A stretch of DNA of 64,000 nt, from contig NC_092200.1 in assembly GCF_043641665.1 (NCBI RefSeq), forward strand, positions 69,501 through 133,500, given 5' to 3'. The stretch comes from Enoplosus armatus (taxonomy: Eukaryota > Chordata > Actinopteri > Centrarchiformes > Enoplosidae). Below are positions 34,201 to 48,600 of the stretch, in pieces. Under the pieces are notes generated by a model. The model saw only the letters and a list, made by a program, of their open reading frames with translations, did not search any database and was not told where the DNA came from. The position numbers were made by a program, and so were the translations under genes. Position 1 is the first letter of the stretch; each line of letters starts with the position of its first letter.

Positions 34201-36436
34201 ACAGATTGGTTCTCAGGTAACAACATCTGGCTGTGTGTGTGTGTGTGTTTGTGGTTAGCAGTGTGTCAACACACACACCTCCCCCTTTCCCTGGAATGTG
34301 AAGCAGCTTTAAAGGGAAATTCCACCTAAAAACTGGATTTAAGGCTCCACATTGATCTATCATGGGAGGTCCTGGAACATCTTGGAAAGTTTTGTAATAT
34401 TCTGAGAACAGTCATATGCACTGGTTCTCTGCGTAAGAGTACTTCAGCCGCTAGTTTACTGCTAACAGTTTTATAGATTTTTGCCGTTTCCATACAGCTT
34501 TTCTAATGCAATATTTCAAAATGTGCATAAAAAAATCTTTATGGAAGCACGGTTAATGATAAACTGCTTCAAGTTGTTATAAGGTGGAGCAGCATGGATG
34601 GATGGAAGGCAGGGATATGTGAATGGGTTCTTCTGAATAAAACACATTTTGTCTGGTCAGCATTCAGTACAAACTTGAGATTCTGCAGAGAAGTCTGAAA
34701 ACATCAAAGACAGATTGTAAACTTTAGTTTGAGTTGAAGAGGAGCCAAATACAGACAAGACTGTGTTATCTGCAGAAAGATGGATATTATAAGTCTGTGT
34801 TGGAGTGATAATATTGTTTATGTAGAGTGTATGTAGATCGTTTATCGCACATTTGTTTATAGACGATATCTTATTAAGTAAAGATTCTCGGTCCACAGTG
34901 GAGCTCTGATTGATGATTTGCACTAACAACAACAAATAAGAAATTATTATTTAGTGTAACATTGAACATATTCAGCAGTTAAGAACATTTGAAGGTATTT
35001 GTTGATAAAACAAATGAGCTGTTTCTCATCTGTGCAACTTAAATAAACACTTTAATGTCTTCTGTTATCTAATTTAGAGCTGAAACTATTAGTTTAAAGA
35101 TGATTAATTTAATGAATCTATTAGTTAATTGACAGAAAATGAATCACAACTATTTGAATCTATTAATTGTTTAATAATTTTTCAAGCAAAAACTTCTGGT
35201 TCTCTGGTTCCACTTTCTCAGCTGTGAGAAGTGAGAAGTGTGAGAAGTGAGTTCAGGGGGTGTCTGGGGTCGTGTGCTGTGGTGAGTGATGACAGTCTCA
35301 ATGAGGGCTGGGAGATTGGGAGTACGGAGACCAGTGATTTCATAGTGGAACAGTAGAGGAGGATTGGTTCTATGAGTGGAACAGTAGAGGAGCATCGGTA
35401 CTATGAGTGGAACAGTAGAATTGGTTCTATGAGTGGAACAGTAGAGGAGGATCCGGTTCTATGAGTGGAACAGTAGAGGAGGATCGGTTCTATGAGTGGA
35501 ACAGTAGAGGAGCATCGGTTCTATGAGTGGAATAGTAGAGGAGGATCGGTTCTATGAGTGGAACAGTAGAGAAGCATCGGTTCTATGAGTGGAACAGTAG
35601 AATTGGTTCTATGAGTGGGACAGTAGAGGTGGGTCGGTTCTATGAGTGGAACAGTAGAGGAGGATCGGTTCTATAAGTGGAACAGTAGAATTGGTTCTAT
35701 GAGTGGGACAGTAGAGGAGGATCTGTTCTATGAGTGGAACAGTAGAATTGGTTATATGAGTGAAACAGTAGAATTGGTTCTATGAGTGGAAGCGTAGAGC
35801 AAGATCAGTTCTATGATGATCAGCTTCTGTCATGTGATATTGATTATTTTCCAGGTTTGTATCTCTCTGATGGATCTGTGTATTGATGAATTGATTGACT
35901 GATTGATGATGTATTGATTAATGTGTTCACAGCTTGTGTATTGCGGTATAATGGATTCTCTCTGGTCTACATCCTCCTCCTGCTGCTGCTACCACTGCTG
36001 CCTGAACCGTCCACCTCCTCCACCTCAGGTACCAATACTGATCAATACTTATCAATCCTGATCAATAGTGCTGCCTGACCACTCCACCTCAGGTACCACG
36101 AGAGGCTCCAGTGTGTCTCAGTGCCAGTACGTAACCTTTGGCCACGTTTAATATGAATATCCGACACTGAAACATTGCGTATATATGACAGAAAATAACG
36201 TATTAATACATTTAATACAACAATCTGTGAAATAAAAAGTGAAGACAGAAGCTTTGTTTGAGGGATGACATCATCACAATAACACAATAATGTAATTTAG
36301 TGATGATGTCATACCTGCTGTGGACTGACACGCACAGTGATATCATTAACACCAGGAAATAGACAAGACCCAACCTGTCTGTGTGTGAGTATGTGTTACA
36401 GTGTGTGTGGAGGGATAATCTCTCTGCTGCCTGAGG

Positions 36437-36485
<49 letters not shown>

Positions 36486-38621
36486 CAGGTCTCAGGTGAT
36501 GACAGGATGTGAGTTGTTTCCTGAAGGATCTTCCTGAGGAAACAGAGGACAGAGTTTCGACAGGAAATGTGATGACTTACCGTGTGACATCACTTCCTGT
36601 GTTCTCCTGTTTGTGTCGTTTTTCTAAATGTGGAGGACACCAAACAATCACATGTTCATAAGAGTATAAGTACAGATGTTTATGAGTTTATATCAGTATA
36701 AGTATACTTGATTATGAGTTTATATCAGTATAATAGTACACGTGTTTATGAGTTTATTTGTGCATAAGTACACATGTTTATATGAGTATAAGTGAGTGAA
36801 ATACATTGAAGTGAGCCTTCTCTGCTGATACAATTGTGTCTCCAGATCTTATTCATTTATTTCCTTTTTTAAATATTTTCATAACTAACAGGAAGTACAG
36901 ACAAAACTACCAAAATAACTGCGATGGAAACCTGCCGGTGTGACTGAAAGCAAGTGAATTACCTGTGATGCTACGTATCACTGAGGAACAGCTTTGTTTG
37001 TCTTTTTCCATGTTAACATCACTTCCTGTCTGCTAGTTTTTCAAATTAAAGTCAGGTTAAAACAGTGTTGTGTTTGTGTCCAGGTAACACATGTCGCTGT
37101 GTGACGGCGGTGTGTGTCTCCAGTTTCCTCTTCCTGTTACTGCAGTCCTTCTTCCAGCTGACCACTGCAACACTGCAGCCTGAGTTCAACTGTAAGATAC
37201 ACCTGTCTGTCTATCCACATCGTCTGTCTGACTACCTGTCTTTCACTACATCTGTCTGTCTGTTTACATATCTGTCAGTTCACTTGTCTGTCTACCTGTT
37301 TGTCTCTACATCTGTCTGTGTATACACCTGTCTGTGTGTGTATTGATGTGTTATCTGTCTGTCTGCAGGTACGTCGTGGCAGAAAGCTCTTGCTCAGCTC
37401 GGCCTGGTAAGGTAAGAATGACATCATGTGTCCACCTGTTTACTGTCAGACAGGCAGAAAGACAGATAGACAGACAGACAGACAGACGGACAGACAGGCA
37501 GGCAGACAGACAGATAGACAAGTAGACAGACAGGCAGACAGACAGGCAGATAGACAGACAGGCGTTACACTGAATTACATTACAGCTGCAGTTCATTCTG
37601 ATGTCTTTCTCTGAGTAACTCATCTAAATGTTTCATATGTAACAGTCGATCTGTGCATCATCCATATTTACTAGATTAAAAAGTTATTTTATCTCACCAA
37701 AGTTCACAATAATTCAGACGACACAGTGAACAAATCTACTTCTTTTCTTCAAGACTGACTAACTGGTTTCAGACCAGTAAGATTTAAATCACCAGATCTC
37801 AGCTGAGCTAACCCTAACCCTAACCCAAGATCTTTTTAGATAAATTATAAACATCATTTCACACACAATTCACACTTAATCATCCTCAATGTTCACAGTT
37901 TTAGTCCAGTCCCGTTGGTTGAAGACTACAAGTTAGAAACTGAAAACAATCTGTTGGTGTGGAGTTAGAAAGAAGTGAGCTGACCAGAGATCTGTAGTTA
38001 CTGCTCATCTCTGCTGCAGGCTACATTAGCTGCTACTAGCATAACACACCACAATCTATCACACAACTGTCAGAGGTAGAGTTGTATTGTAGGTAATGTA
38101 GGTGGCAGGTTTTGACAAAGAAGAATGTGCGGAAGAAAAAAAACTGATATCTCTGGTTCTGCTGCATCGATTCTGATCCTTTTTAAAAAACTGTCCATCA
38201 TGAGTCTTACAGGAGTCACATGATCAGTCTGTGGAGGAGTCATTTAAAGGTTTCTGAGCATTTTTGTTACTGTTTCTAAATCTTTTATAAAGTGTATCTG
38301 AGATGTTTCTAGCTTTTCTTTAATGTGACTGAAGCTTTTCTGGATATTTTTTAATGCTATTGAAACATTTGTGTTCATTGATTAGAACAGATTTTCTTCT
38401 TTTCATAAAATTATTTGGATCGAGAGACTTTCTGACGTCTGAACTCAAATTTTAAATAATTAAAAATCATTATCTAACTGCAGACTGTCACTGTGGTCAC
38501 ATGACTCTTCAACCTAAACAGCTGTTCTTCTCTGTCAACACTAAAATGTTTTCATAACAACCAGGAAGTACAGACAAAACTACCAAAATAAGAGCCACGT
38601 TATTGCACGTAACGGTCTGTC

Positions 38622-38690
<69 letters not shown>

Positions 38691-39576
38691 TGTATGTCTG
38701 TGTCTGTGTGTCTGTGTGTCTGTGTGCACGTGTCAGCAGTAGGAGGCTCAGACAGTAGTCTCTCTGTCTGGACTACACAGCTCTGCAAACACCGACACAC
38801 ACAATAACACACACACACAGGAGCTCCTGAACCTTTATGATCAGAAATCCTGCAGAGAGTCTGAACCTGAATCTGAGGTTCTGAGAAAAGAAGTTTGTTT
38901 CTTTGTTCTGAATGTAAGAAGAATGTTGAAAACATTTTTTATTCCATTTATTTATTTAGTTCTTATTTTATTATTGTTCCTTTTTACTTTATGAATTTAT
39001 TTTAATTTTTTATTTTAGGTATTTTATTGAAATGTTTTTGGATATTTGGATTTGTTATGATATTAATTGTCATTTATTTATTATTAATAATTTATTTCAT
39101 AATTTTTTTGTCATCATTGTTTTTATATTTATAATATTTGATATATTTGTAATAAATGTTTCACTCTGATGCTGAAAGATTCATCATTCTCTAAAAACAG
39201 TAAAGAAAAAATAACTTCTATTAAATTACTAAAGAATCAGTGTGACTAATCATGAACACAAACTGTCTGTCTGTCTGCGTCAGTCTGACAGGAAGTGATG
39301 CGGGCTCGGCAGTGAGACAGGTATTTCCAGATGTTGCCGTGCTGGTCGTTGGTTTGCTGACCTGGAGGCTGATTGTGAGACTGAACGCCGACACGCACAC
39401 ACAGGTAACACACACACACACACACACACACACTAATGAAGCAGGTGTAACCTTGTTAAGTCGTCTCCTCTTGTTTCTTAACAAGGTTTCCTGTCTATTA
39501 GTGTGTAACTCAGTAAGCTATTTATTAAGTGTAACCTCGTTAAGTGACTGCATCAAGACACACACACACACACATA

Positions 39577-39632
<56 letters not shown>

Positions 39633-42600
39633 GACACACACTCATGGTATAATGATTAGGTTTCAGGTCCAATCAGTTTATTGCTCGTCCTGTTGGAGTC
39701 TGTTTGTTAACATGAAACCAGACCAGCAGACAGCAGCAGTGACGGACCATCAGGACACCACTCCTCATCCTCCTCTTCACTATTACTCTAATAAACCAGT
39801 TTGTCCAGCTGGAGGACAATGATGTCCACAAGCGGACAAACAGAAACACCACCAGTGGAAATAAACCTTTTCCAGTCATGAAGTTTGGAACATATCTGTC
39901 TTAATTTATTTGTTAAAGACTTTTACATTAAAGTTCCTCACATCTTCATTCAGGTACAACAACATTTCTCAGCATTGAGAAAGTGAGAGAACAGTGGTGA
40001 GTTAAAAATGTGATATGAAGGAAGAAGAGTGTTTTCTCTCAGGCTGCATCACTCACGGATTTAAAACTTATTTTGCTTTAATTAAATTAAAGCTTTGATT
40101 AAAGACCATCTCCTCTTTTTCTCACAGTGAATCCACTGATACATTTTCATACCAGTTTGATCATCGAACTTTATTGCAGAGTAAATTCAGCTTCCTGTTT
40201 TATAATATCTGGCCATTAATGACAGGATGTTCAGTTGGTTCAGTTTAATTCCTGGCATGGACTGACATGAAACTTTAAGTAAAGATTGTTGGTCAGATTA
40301 TTACTGGGGCTGTTAGAGTGTTTTTAACCTCTTGTTCTCCAGTCGCAGCGACTGGAAAAATACATTTTATAAACTGATCTGAGAACAACTTCAAACTGAC
40401 TCTTTCACAGACAGTTTATTATAGGTGTGATTTCCTTTGATTGAGATAATAAATGTATTACAGTGATGTTACAAGGTCTGCAGCCTGTTAATGTGACATC
40501 ATTCAGTTCAGACTGTTGTGTTGAAGATGAAACAGAAATGTTTCAGGTTGACATCACTTTTAGGCGGCATTCAGACCAAACGCGGCATTGTGGTGAAAAT
40601 GCCAGTCCTTCCATTCATTTTGAATGAGGGTAGTGAGTGTAGGCTACAGCAGTGGTAAATGTGGGGGGTTCGCAAAAAAACGCAGCACTGCTGCAGCGAA
40701 AAGTTAAAACGGATTCAGCTTTTGGAGAAATGCAACCAATCAGACCAGAAGACGGCCACACCCTGTTCACAACATGACGTCATACAAATGGGCCATGTAG
40801 TGTCACTCCCACACCGCCACACATTACCGCAACATAATTTAATTACCGCAACCACCGGATTTGGTCTGAATGCAGCCTTATATAAACTTATAACTTAGAT
40901 ATAATAATATTAATAATAATAATATTTTTCAGCCTCAGCAGGAGATACAGCAGCAGCAGGAGGAGGAGCAGCAGGAGGACCTGATGTTTGAGGAGGACTC
41001 TGTGCTCAGACAGGGGGAAGACGAGGAGGAGGAAGGCAGCAGAAACAGGGTTCTGGTTGAACTGGAGTTACTGGTTTGTAAAACCAGGCAGATGGTGGGA
41101 AACATGACAACAACTGGAGGGAAAGTCCTGCTGACAGCTCTACTGGGACTCACAGGTAAGAAAACTGACAGGTAACAGGTAGATCCAGTGGAATTCTTTC
41201 AGATAACCATGTATTCTGCACTACTTTTCTGGGTTTGGGTTGTGGTGGCAGCAGGCTACGTAAGCATGTCCTCAGTGCCTCCTGGAGGATCCTGAGGTGT
41301 TCCCAGACCAGATATGATATATAATCACCCCAACCCCGAGGTCTCCTCTTCCCAGTTAGACATGCCCGGAATACCTCCACAGGAAGGGTTAGGTGTCCGA
41401 ATCAGATGCTGAACCACCTCAGCTGACTCCTTTCAACATGAAGGAGTAGTGGTTCTCCACTGAGCTCCTCATCTTGTCTCTCAGGCCAGTGTGGTGAGAC
41501 AGAGGAGTAGCCAACACAGAAGACTATGGCAAAACAACACAGGCTCGTCTGGCAAAAAAGTTGAACCTGTCTTAACTTATTCTGCAACCCTAACCCTTAC
41601 CCGTCATCGGCCAGGGCACTGCATTGGCCATTCAAAGTGTGGACATCCCTGGTGGATGACCTTGTGACGTGAGTATTTCTACTGTTTACCTCACAATCGT
41701 TGTGATGAAAAGATTCAGTAATTTCTGCCGTGATCATTTTCCAGAGTAGTAAAATCCTGTCTCACAGTATTGTAAACCTCTGTGAAGCATTTTGCCATCT
41801 GATAAGCTTTTACATTCACAAATCTGTTACTCAAACTGGACCTCCTTGTCTTGCTAGGCAACATGCACGTCTGAATGTCAAGAGTCAAGACACATTGTCA
41901 AGGAAACTAATTTCAGCTACTTGGATCCACCATCTCATTCTTTCAAGTCACTACCCAGAGACCAGGACCACAGCTGAGGACTGGAACAGAGATCCACTGG
42001 TGAATCCAGAGCTTCACCTTCAGGATCAGCTCCCTCTGAACCACCACAGTTTGATACACAGTCTGAGTCCACATCACTGCTGACTCTATTGATCTCACCT
42101 CCATCTGACCCCCACTGGTGAACAAAACCCTGAGATACACTTCACTTGGGGCAGTCACTCACTCCACCCTGAAGGGAACAATTAACTGTTTTCCAGCAGA
42201 GTACCATGACCTCAGACTGGGAGGAGCTGACTCTCATCCTGCTGCTTCACACTGCTGTAAACTCTCCCAGTGCTCACTGGAAGTGACAGTCTGATGAAAC
42301 CAACAGAACCACATCATCTGCAAAGAGCAGAGATACAATCCTGAGGTCTCTGTACAGACACTCTCCACACCTCAACTGCAGCTTCATATTCTGTTCATGA
42401 AAATCACAAATTGAATCTGTGACAGGAACAACCCTGAAGAGGTCCTGAGGTTCAACAGAGGTTCCACAGACAGAAGCTTTCTCAGGGAGGCTGAGCAGTG
42501 TGATACCCTGATAGTTGGAGCTCACCCTTCGGTCCTCATTAAATGTCCTGAACCTCATTAAATGTCCTGAACCTAACTAAACGTCCTGAACCTCGTGAAG

Positions 42601-45600
42601 TGACCTGAAGCTCATAAAAAGTCCTGAACCTTGTGAAGTGTCCTGAAGCTCATTAAATGTCCTGAATCTCGTGAAGTGTCCTTAAGCTCATTAAATGTCC
42701 TGAACCTCGTGAAGTGTCCTGAACCTCATTAAATGTCCTGAACCTCGTGAAGTATCCTGAACCTCATTAAATGTCCTGAACCTCGTGAAGTATCCTGAAC
42801 CTCATTAAATGCCCTGAACCTCGTGAAGTGTCCTGAACCTCATGACGTGTCCTGAACCTCATGAAGTGTCCTGAACCTCATTAAATGTCCTGAACCTTAT
42901 GAAGTGTCCTGAACCTCATGAAGTGTCCTGAACCTCATTAAATGTCCTGAACCTCATGAAGTGTCCTGAACCTCTGTTTGGATGTTGGTTCTACTGGACC
43001 AGGTCTGGGTCAGATAGACCTGAAAGAGGAGGTGCTACTTGTTGAAGAGAAGCTAATCTCTCTCTTCTCCTCCCCTCTCCTCCTCCTCTCCTCTCCCTCT
43101 CCAGGTATCATCTTCCCCTCTCTCTCCTCCCTCCTCTACCTCCTCTGTTTCCAGGTGTTGTGTACCTGGTGGGCATGGTCAGGCCAGGTCCCACCCCTCC
43201 TCTTCAGGTGTGTGTCTGTGATGTCACTGTTCTACTCCTCCTCCCACTTCCTGCTCCTCTATTGCTACCAGCTGCCCTCACTGCAGGAGGCCTGGCCTCC
43301 CAACCACACCTCTGCCAGGTAACACACCATAACCTAACACAACAGGTAGAGAAGGAAAGGAGGATGTAGCGAAGGGGAGAAGGAAAGGAGGAGGTAGGGA
43401 AGGAAAGGAGGAGGTAAAGAAGGAAACTAGGAGGTAGAGAAGGAGAGGATAATAGATGTAGAGAAAGGAGTGAACAGCAGAGGAGGAGACGGTTGGGTGA
43501 GTTTGAGGCTTGAGAATTATAATTACAGGTTCGTGTAAACATAGACTCTTTTCATAACATGTAAACCAACAGTTTGTGTTTGATGTTAGGAAACAGCAGA
43601 TCTGGGGTCAGTTATCATTGTGATTCTGCTGTTCCCTGCTGGTTCTCTCATTGTATCTCAGCCAGTTTCTGCTGAAGTTGCACTGAATGACAACAGGGTA
43701 AATCACACAGTGGTACTGATAACTGATGGACATATTGAGTTTCTATTCCAAAATTAAATTAGGCTACCGAGCGCATCAGCTCTTTTCTGTGTTAAAAACA
43801 GGATTTGGTCTTTGGTAGTTTAGTAGTTCGATAGTTTGGTGATTCTGATATGAACTGATAACATCATACAGAATAATCTAAATCCTTATAATGAAGTGTG
43901 TCCTTTATAACGACATGGAGTAGGACCCCCTCTTGTCTGTTAGACATGTCCTGTTTGTATATAAGTATGTGGCGGTATGTACTGTATGTACATATACACA
44001 GTAGGATGTATGCTGTACCGGGTACATTGGTTATTTTAATGTTCTTCTTTTGTTGTTCTACTGGTCCACTGGTTCAGGAGATGGCAGGATCCTCCACTTG
44101 TAAATGTCTGTTAATGTGTCGGTGGATTGTACTGCCTCCTAATATGATTATTGGTTTATTGATTGATTGATTGATTGATTCTCTGCAGTGTGTTTGGTCT
44201 GGTCTCAGTGGTTTCGGTGGACTGTGCTGCCCCCTGGAGGCTGCAGGTGAACTCTGAGCTCAGCTGGTTTCACTTCAGCAGTCCTCTGATGCTGCTGCTG
44301 CTCTACAACACTGTGGCCAGTCTGTGGAGGAACCAGGTGATGTCACTCACCACATGATGACATCATACAGCAAGATGACAACATACAATGACATCATACA
44401 ACATGTTAAAATGATATCTCTGCACACATGATGTCAGCATACAACAGTTATAATGTCCAGTCATGATGTCTCATTACTTCACATGGTGTCACTGCACGAT
44501 GTCATGATTTAACAGTTATGAAAAGAAGGAAACAAGGAGGCAGAAAAGGAAGCTAGGAGGTAGAGAAGGAAACAAGGAGGGATAGAAAGAAACATGTGAC
44601 GTGACATTACACACATTCAATTGGGATATCTGCATTTTTGTGCACAACACCTGTGATGTCACTGTATGATGTCATGACTTACTGAGCAGATATACAAATG
44701 TTTTCCTGATGATGTCCTCAGCTCCTCTGGCTTGACGGGTTCCTGATTCTTCAATCTTTCACACCCCGCCCCCCATCACCTGGCGGGGTGTAAAGATTGC
44801 AGAATCAGCAGTCAGCGGGAGCTGTGACATCATCACCGCCACCAGCAACCTGAGTGATGAGGTCAGCAGTGACATCACAGCGGAGAGGCGGAGAGAGCTG
44901 TGGAGGAGAGCTCATGATCGTCCCGAGTGCAGAGACGTATGGAAACACAAAATTTCCTGTTGTCATCTCGGAATATTATTATTATATATTTTAATTAAAT
45001 GCATTATTTATTTTAATATTGTAGTTTACATCAGTGGTGACTGTATTGGTCACTAAACCTGTCTGTCTTTAGACGGTGGTGTCATCGGCCAATGACAGTC
45101 CCTCTGACTCTTTTGCCCCGCCCACCCAGAGTACAGCCTTGGGATTGGATGTTAACTCCACGCCTCACTACTCTCTCAGCCAATCAGGTGAGTTTGTGGT
45201 TTGAATCCCACCAGAACAGAGCTTCAATCTGAATGACCTGAAGAGGTCCTCAATGGAATTTATTTCAGTTCAATTCAGTGTTATTTATATAGCGCCAAAT
45301 CACAACAAACGTCATCTCATGACACTTTACAAATAGAGCAGGTCTAGACCGACTCTTTATAATGTTATTACAGAGACCAACAGTTCCCTCCATGAGAAGC
45401 ACTATGGAGACAGAGAAAGAGAAAGAACTTCCTTTAAAGAGGCAGAAACCTCGAGCAAAACCTGATTCTAGGTGGACGAGAGAGAGAGAGAGACGTAGAG
45501 ACACATTATAATTATAGCAGCTATAATTATAATAATAAGGGTATTATGACTGATAATAGTAGTTACAGCTGTAATAATAACTGAGATATGATTAATAATA

Positions 45601-48600
45601 GTAATAACAGCTTTAATAGTGACAGAACTATGACTAATAATAATAACTGTAGTGATGGGAGTCAGACGGGCCCATGGCAGCAGCAGCCAGGCGTACCAGG
45701 ACCACGATCCACAGGAACCTGTGAGAAGAGAAAGCACAAAGAAACTCAAGGAAGATATAAAGTTAGTAACATGCATTGGAGGGACATGAATGTGTAAAGA
45801 TGGAGAGGGAGAGGAGGAAAGCTCAGTGCATCATGGGAAGTCCCCCAGCAGTCTAGGGCTATAGCAGCATAACTAGGGGCTGGTCCAGGCAGGCCTGAGG
45901 GCGGCGAAACGGAAACCTGAAAATGATTACATTTGTTTCTTTAGTTTCTATTTGAACCTGCGTAGCTTTTCTAGCCTTTACGGCACTGGTTGGACATGTG
46001 TCCTGCTGCTGTGATGATGTCACAGTGCAGTCAGGTACAGGTGTGTTGAAGCTGACCTAATGTCTCTGTTACAAACTGATCGTCCTCCAAACTGCTAAAT
46101 ACACGTGTCTGTGGTAGTTGCACCACGTGACCCTGGTTCTATTCTGTTCTACTGTGTTTGATACTGCAGACACGTTGGAGACATGTGTTTTTGAAGGAGA
46201 CGGATGGGAGGAGGAAGAGGAGGAGGATGAAGATGAGGTGAGGAGGAGTGAGGAGGGAGTCAGCGTTGCCTCCATGGCGTTCAGCTTCCTCCTCAAACAG
46301 AGTTACATCTGCGCTCTGATCGCCATGATGGCCTGGTCCATCACATACGTGTCCTGGCTGACATGTGTCCTGCTGCTGTGGTCATGTGTCCTGTGGATGA
46401 TGCGAGAGCGTCGCCGGTACACGCTGATGTCATCGCCCTGGCTGGTTGCCTATGGCAACCTGCTGGTCATTCTGCAGTACGTCTACAGCTTCTCTTCCGT
46501 TCAGGAAGTTCCTGGGCTGTTCCCGAGAAAAGATGATCCCTGCAGGGAGCTTGCATCAAAGGTACTACTACTACTACTACTACTACTACTAGTACTGCTA
46601 CTACCACTCATACTGATACTACTGTCACAGCCACTTATACTGCTACTACTACAAGTATTCTTACAACTGCTGTTCCCGAGAAAAGATGATTCCTGCAGGG
46701 AGCTCACATCAAAGGTATAACTACTACTACTACTACTACTCATATTCATACTACTGTTACGGCCACTTATACTGCTGCTACTACTACAAGTATTCTTACA
46801 ACTACTGTTCCCGAGAAAAGATGATCCCTGCAGAGAGCTGAGTAGTGCAACTACTAGTGCTATTACTACAACTACTCCTACTATATGTACTTTTAGATGT
46901 ACTACTTGTCTACTGCTGGTGTTGTTACTGCTAGGTTTTTGTTTGTTGTTGCAGTTGTTGTGTCTGTTGAGCTTCTGGCTGCTGCTGCGTCAGGCGCTGA
47001 CCGAGAAGAGAGACAGACAGACAGACACACAACTGTCTACCATCACCGTCCACATGGAAGGTAAGACACCTGTCTCACTGACCAGTCACCTGTCTGTCTG
47101 ATGGTCACCTATCTATTTAATATCTGATGATCACTGGTCTCATTGACTGATCACCTGGCTGTTGTTTTGTGTACTCCAGAGGAGCAGAGGGCAGATCAGG
47201 ATCTGCAGGAGAAGAAGAAGAATGAGGTGTCGTACGAGGAGGTGCTGCTCCTGCAGAGAGGAAGAGGAGGAGTTAAGATGGAGGCTCTGGTTGCTGTGGT
47301 TACCAGGATGTTTGTTAAATACTGGATCTATGTCTGTGGAACGATGTTCTTCTTTGTTAGTTTTGAGGGAAAAATCGTCCTCTACAAAGTCATCTACATG
47401 GTCATGTTCCTCTGCTGCGTCGCCCTCTACCAGGTAATACTGCAAGTACTACAAGCACTGCTACTGTATCTACTGCTTGTACCTCTGTTGTGTCACCCTC
47501 TACCAGGTAATACTGCTGTAAGTACATTATGTTCTCATACTACATGTACTGTTGGTACTTCCATGGTAGACTGTAAACCTGGTCTCAAGTCAATTTAGAG
47601 TTTTGAAACTCTATCAGCTGTGACTTGATGTACTTTGAATCTTATACTACTTCTATTGCCATACTACTTTGAATCGTCTAATCCTGTATAAGAATTGTGG
47701 TGTTGGGCGTGGCTACTGGTTTGGATCACTTATTGGATGTTTGGAATGACGAGGCGTCAGATTGTTCTAGAAAACACAACAGAGGAGATTGATGAAGGTG
47801 ATGTGACCTGATTTACAGCATCTACCTGACTGTCCATCTGTCCCTCTTCCTGTCTGTCGGGCTCTACCTGTTTGTCTCTCTGTAGTTGAACTATGAGCGT
47901 TGGCGTGCCTTGCTCAGGGGTTTCTGGGTAGCCGTGGTGGTTTACTCCATGCTTGTTCTCATCCTGGTGTACACCTTCCAGTTCCCCTCATCCCCCAACA
48001 CCTGGAGCTACTACACTGGACTCAGCACTCACAGGTACACTCAGGTACACTCAGGTACACACAGATACACACTGTCTCAAATGTCTCTAATATCTCTATT
48101 GTGTCCTTGTCTTCCAGGTTGGAAGATGTTGGTTTGGAGAAGTTCTCAGTTCCTGTTCTCTTCACTAAGATCTTCGTCCCTGCTGCATTCCTATTGGTAC
48201 TCACTCAGACACGTTCCTACAGAACATCAGACAGTTCAGTCCAGCATGTTCAATGTTATGATGTTTAGTAAAAGTTGACTCTAAGTGTTGCTCTGCAGAT
48301 GTGTATCGTACACTTGCATTACTTCCACGAGCCGTTCTTGCAGCTGACTGACCTGAAGACTGTGGTGGACACACACAACAGCACCATCACCAGGTAACAC
48401 ACACACTCTGCAACACGTCCCCAGACCTCTGCTAGTCCTTGGGCCTCTGTAAATAGTCGTCAAAACTTTGCAGCTAGTCCTCAGACTATAACTAGAGCTG
48501 ACTGTGGCTCAGCCATCCTTACCTGAAGGACATTTGATTGTCCTGCTGCAGGTTGGTCCACACTGACGGCAGCCTGTTCGACCTGTCGGTGGGTGGAGCT

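Larger units (their letters stand above)
29010..35932 (+). other. piezo2 intron 1
   Basis: The 6.9 kb first intron holds an AAT run near 29285, fragments of the TTAA-type element (about 29.76-30.15 kb, inverted relative to 14.6-14.9 kb), a CA run, the 37-bp minisatellite with a Tc1 element, and a 31-bp minisatellite. No other gene is seen. Confidence 0.7.

Noticed and set aside
35340..35810. Regularly spaced repeats that could suggest a CRISPR array
   Set aside because: Units are directly adjacent with no unique spacers, and the DNA is vertebrate. The same applies to the other minisatellites.
37808..37825. Short interstitial telomere-like run (CCCTAA three times)
   Set aside because: Only about three units; too short to indicate a fusion point or function.
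44111..44160. Possible extra copy of exon 8 sequence (TCGGTGGATTGTACTGCC) just upstream of exon 8
   Set aside because: About 19 of 23 bases agree, with no splice site in the copy; too weak to add to the junction-duplication list.
44722..44936. A simple one-base frameshift inside exon 9 instead of a 77-bp intron
   Set aside because: It would keep an extra 26 residues absent from the family, whereas the intron model restores the expected spacing. It is not excluded without cDNA.
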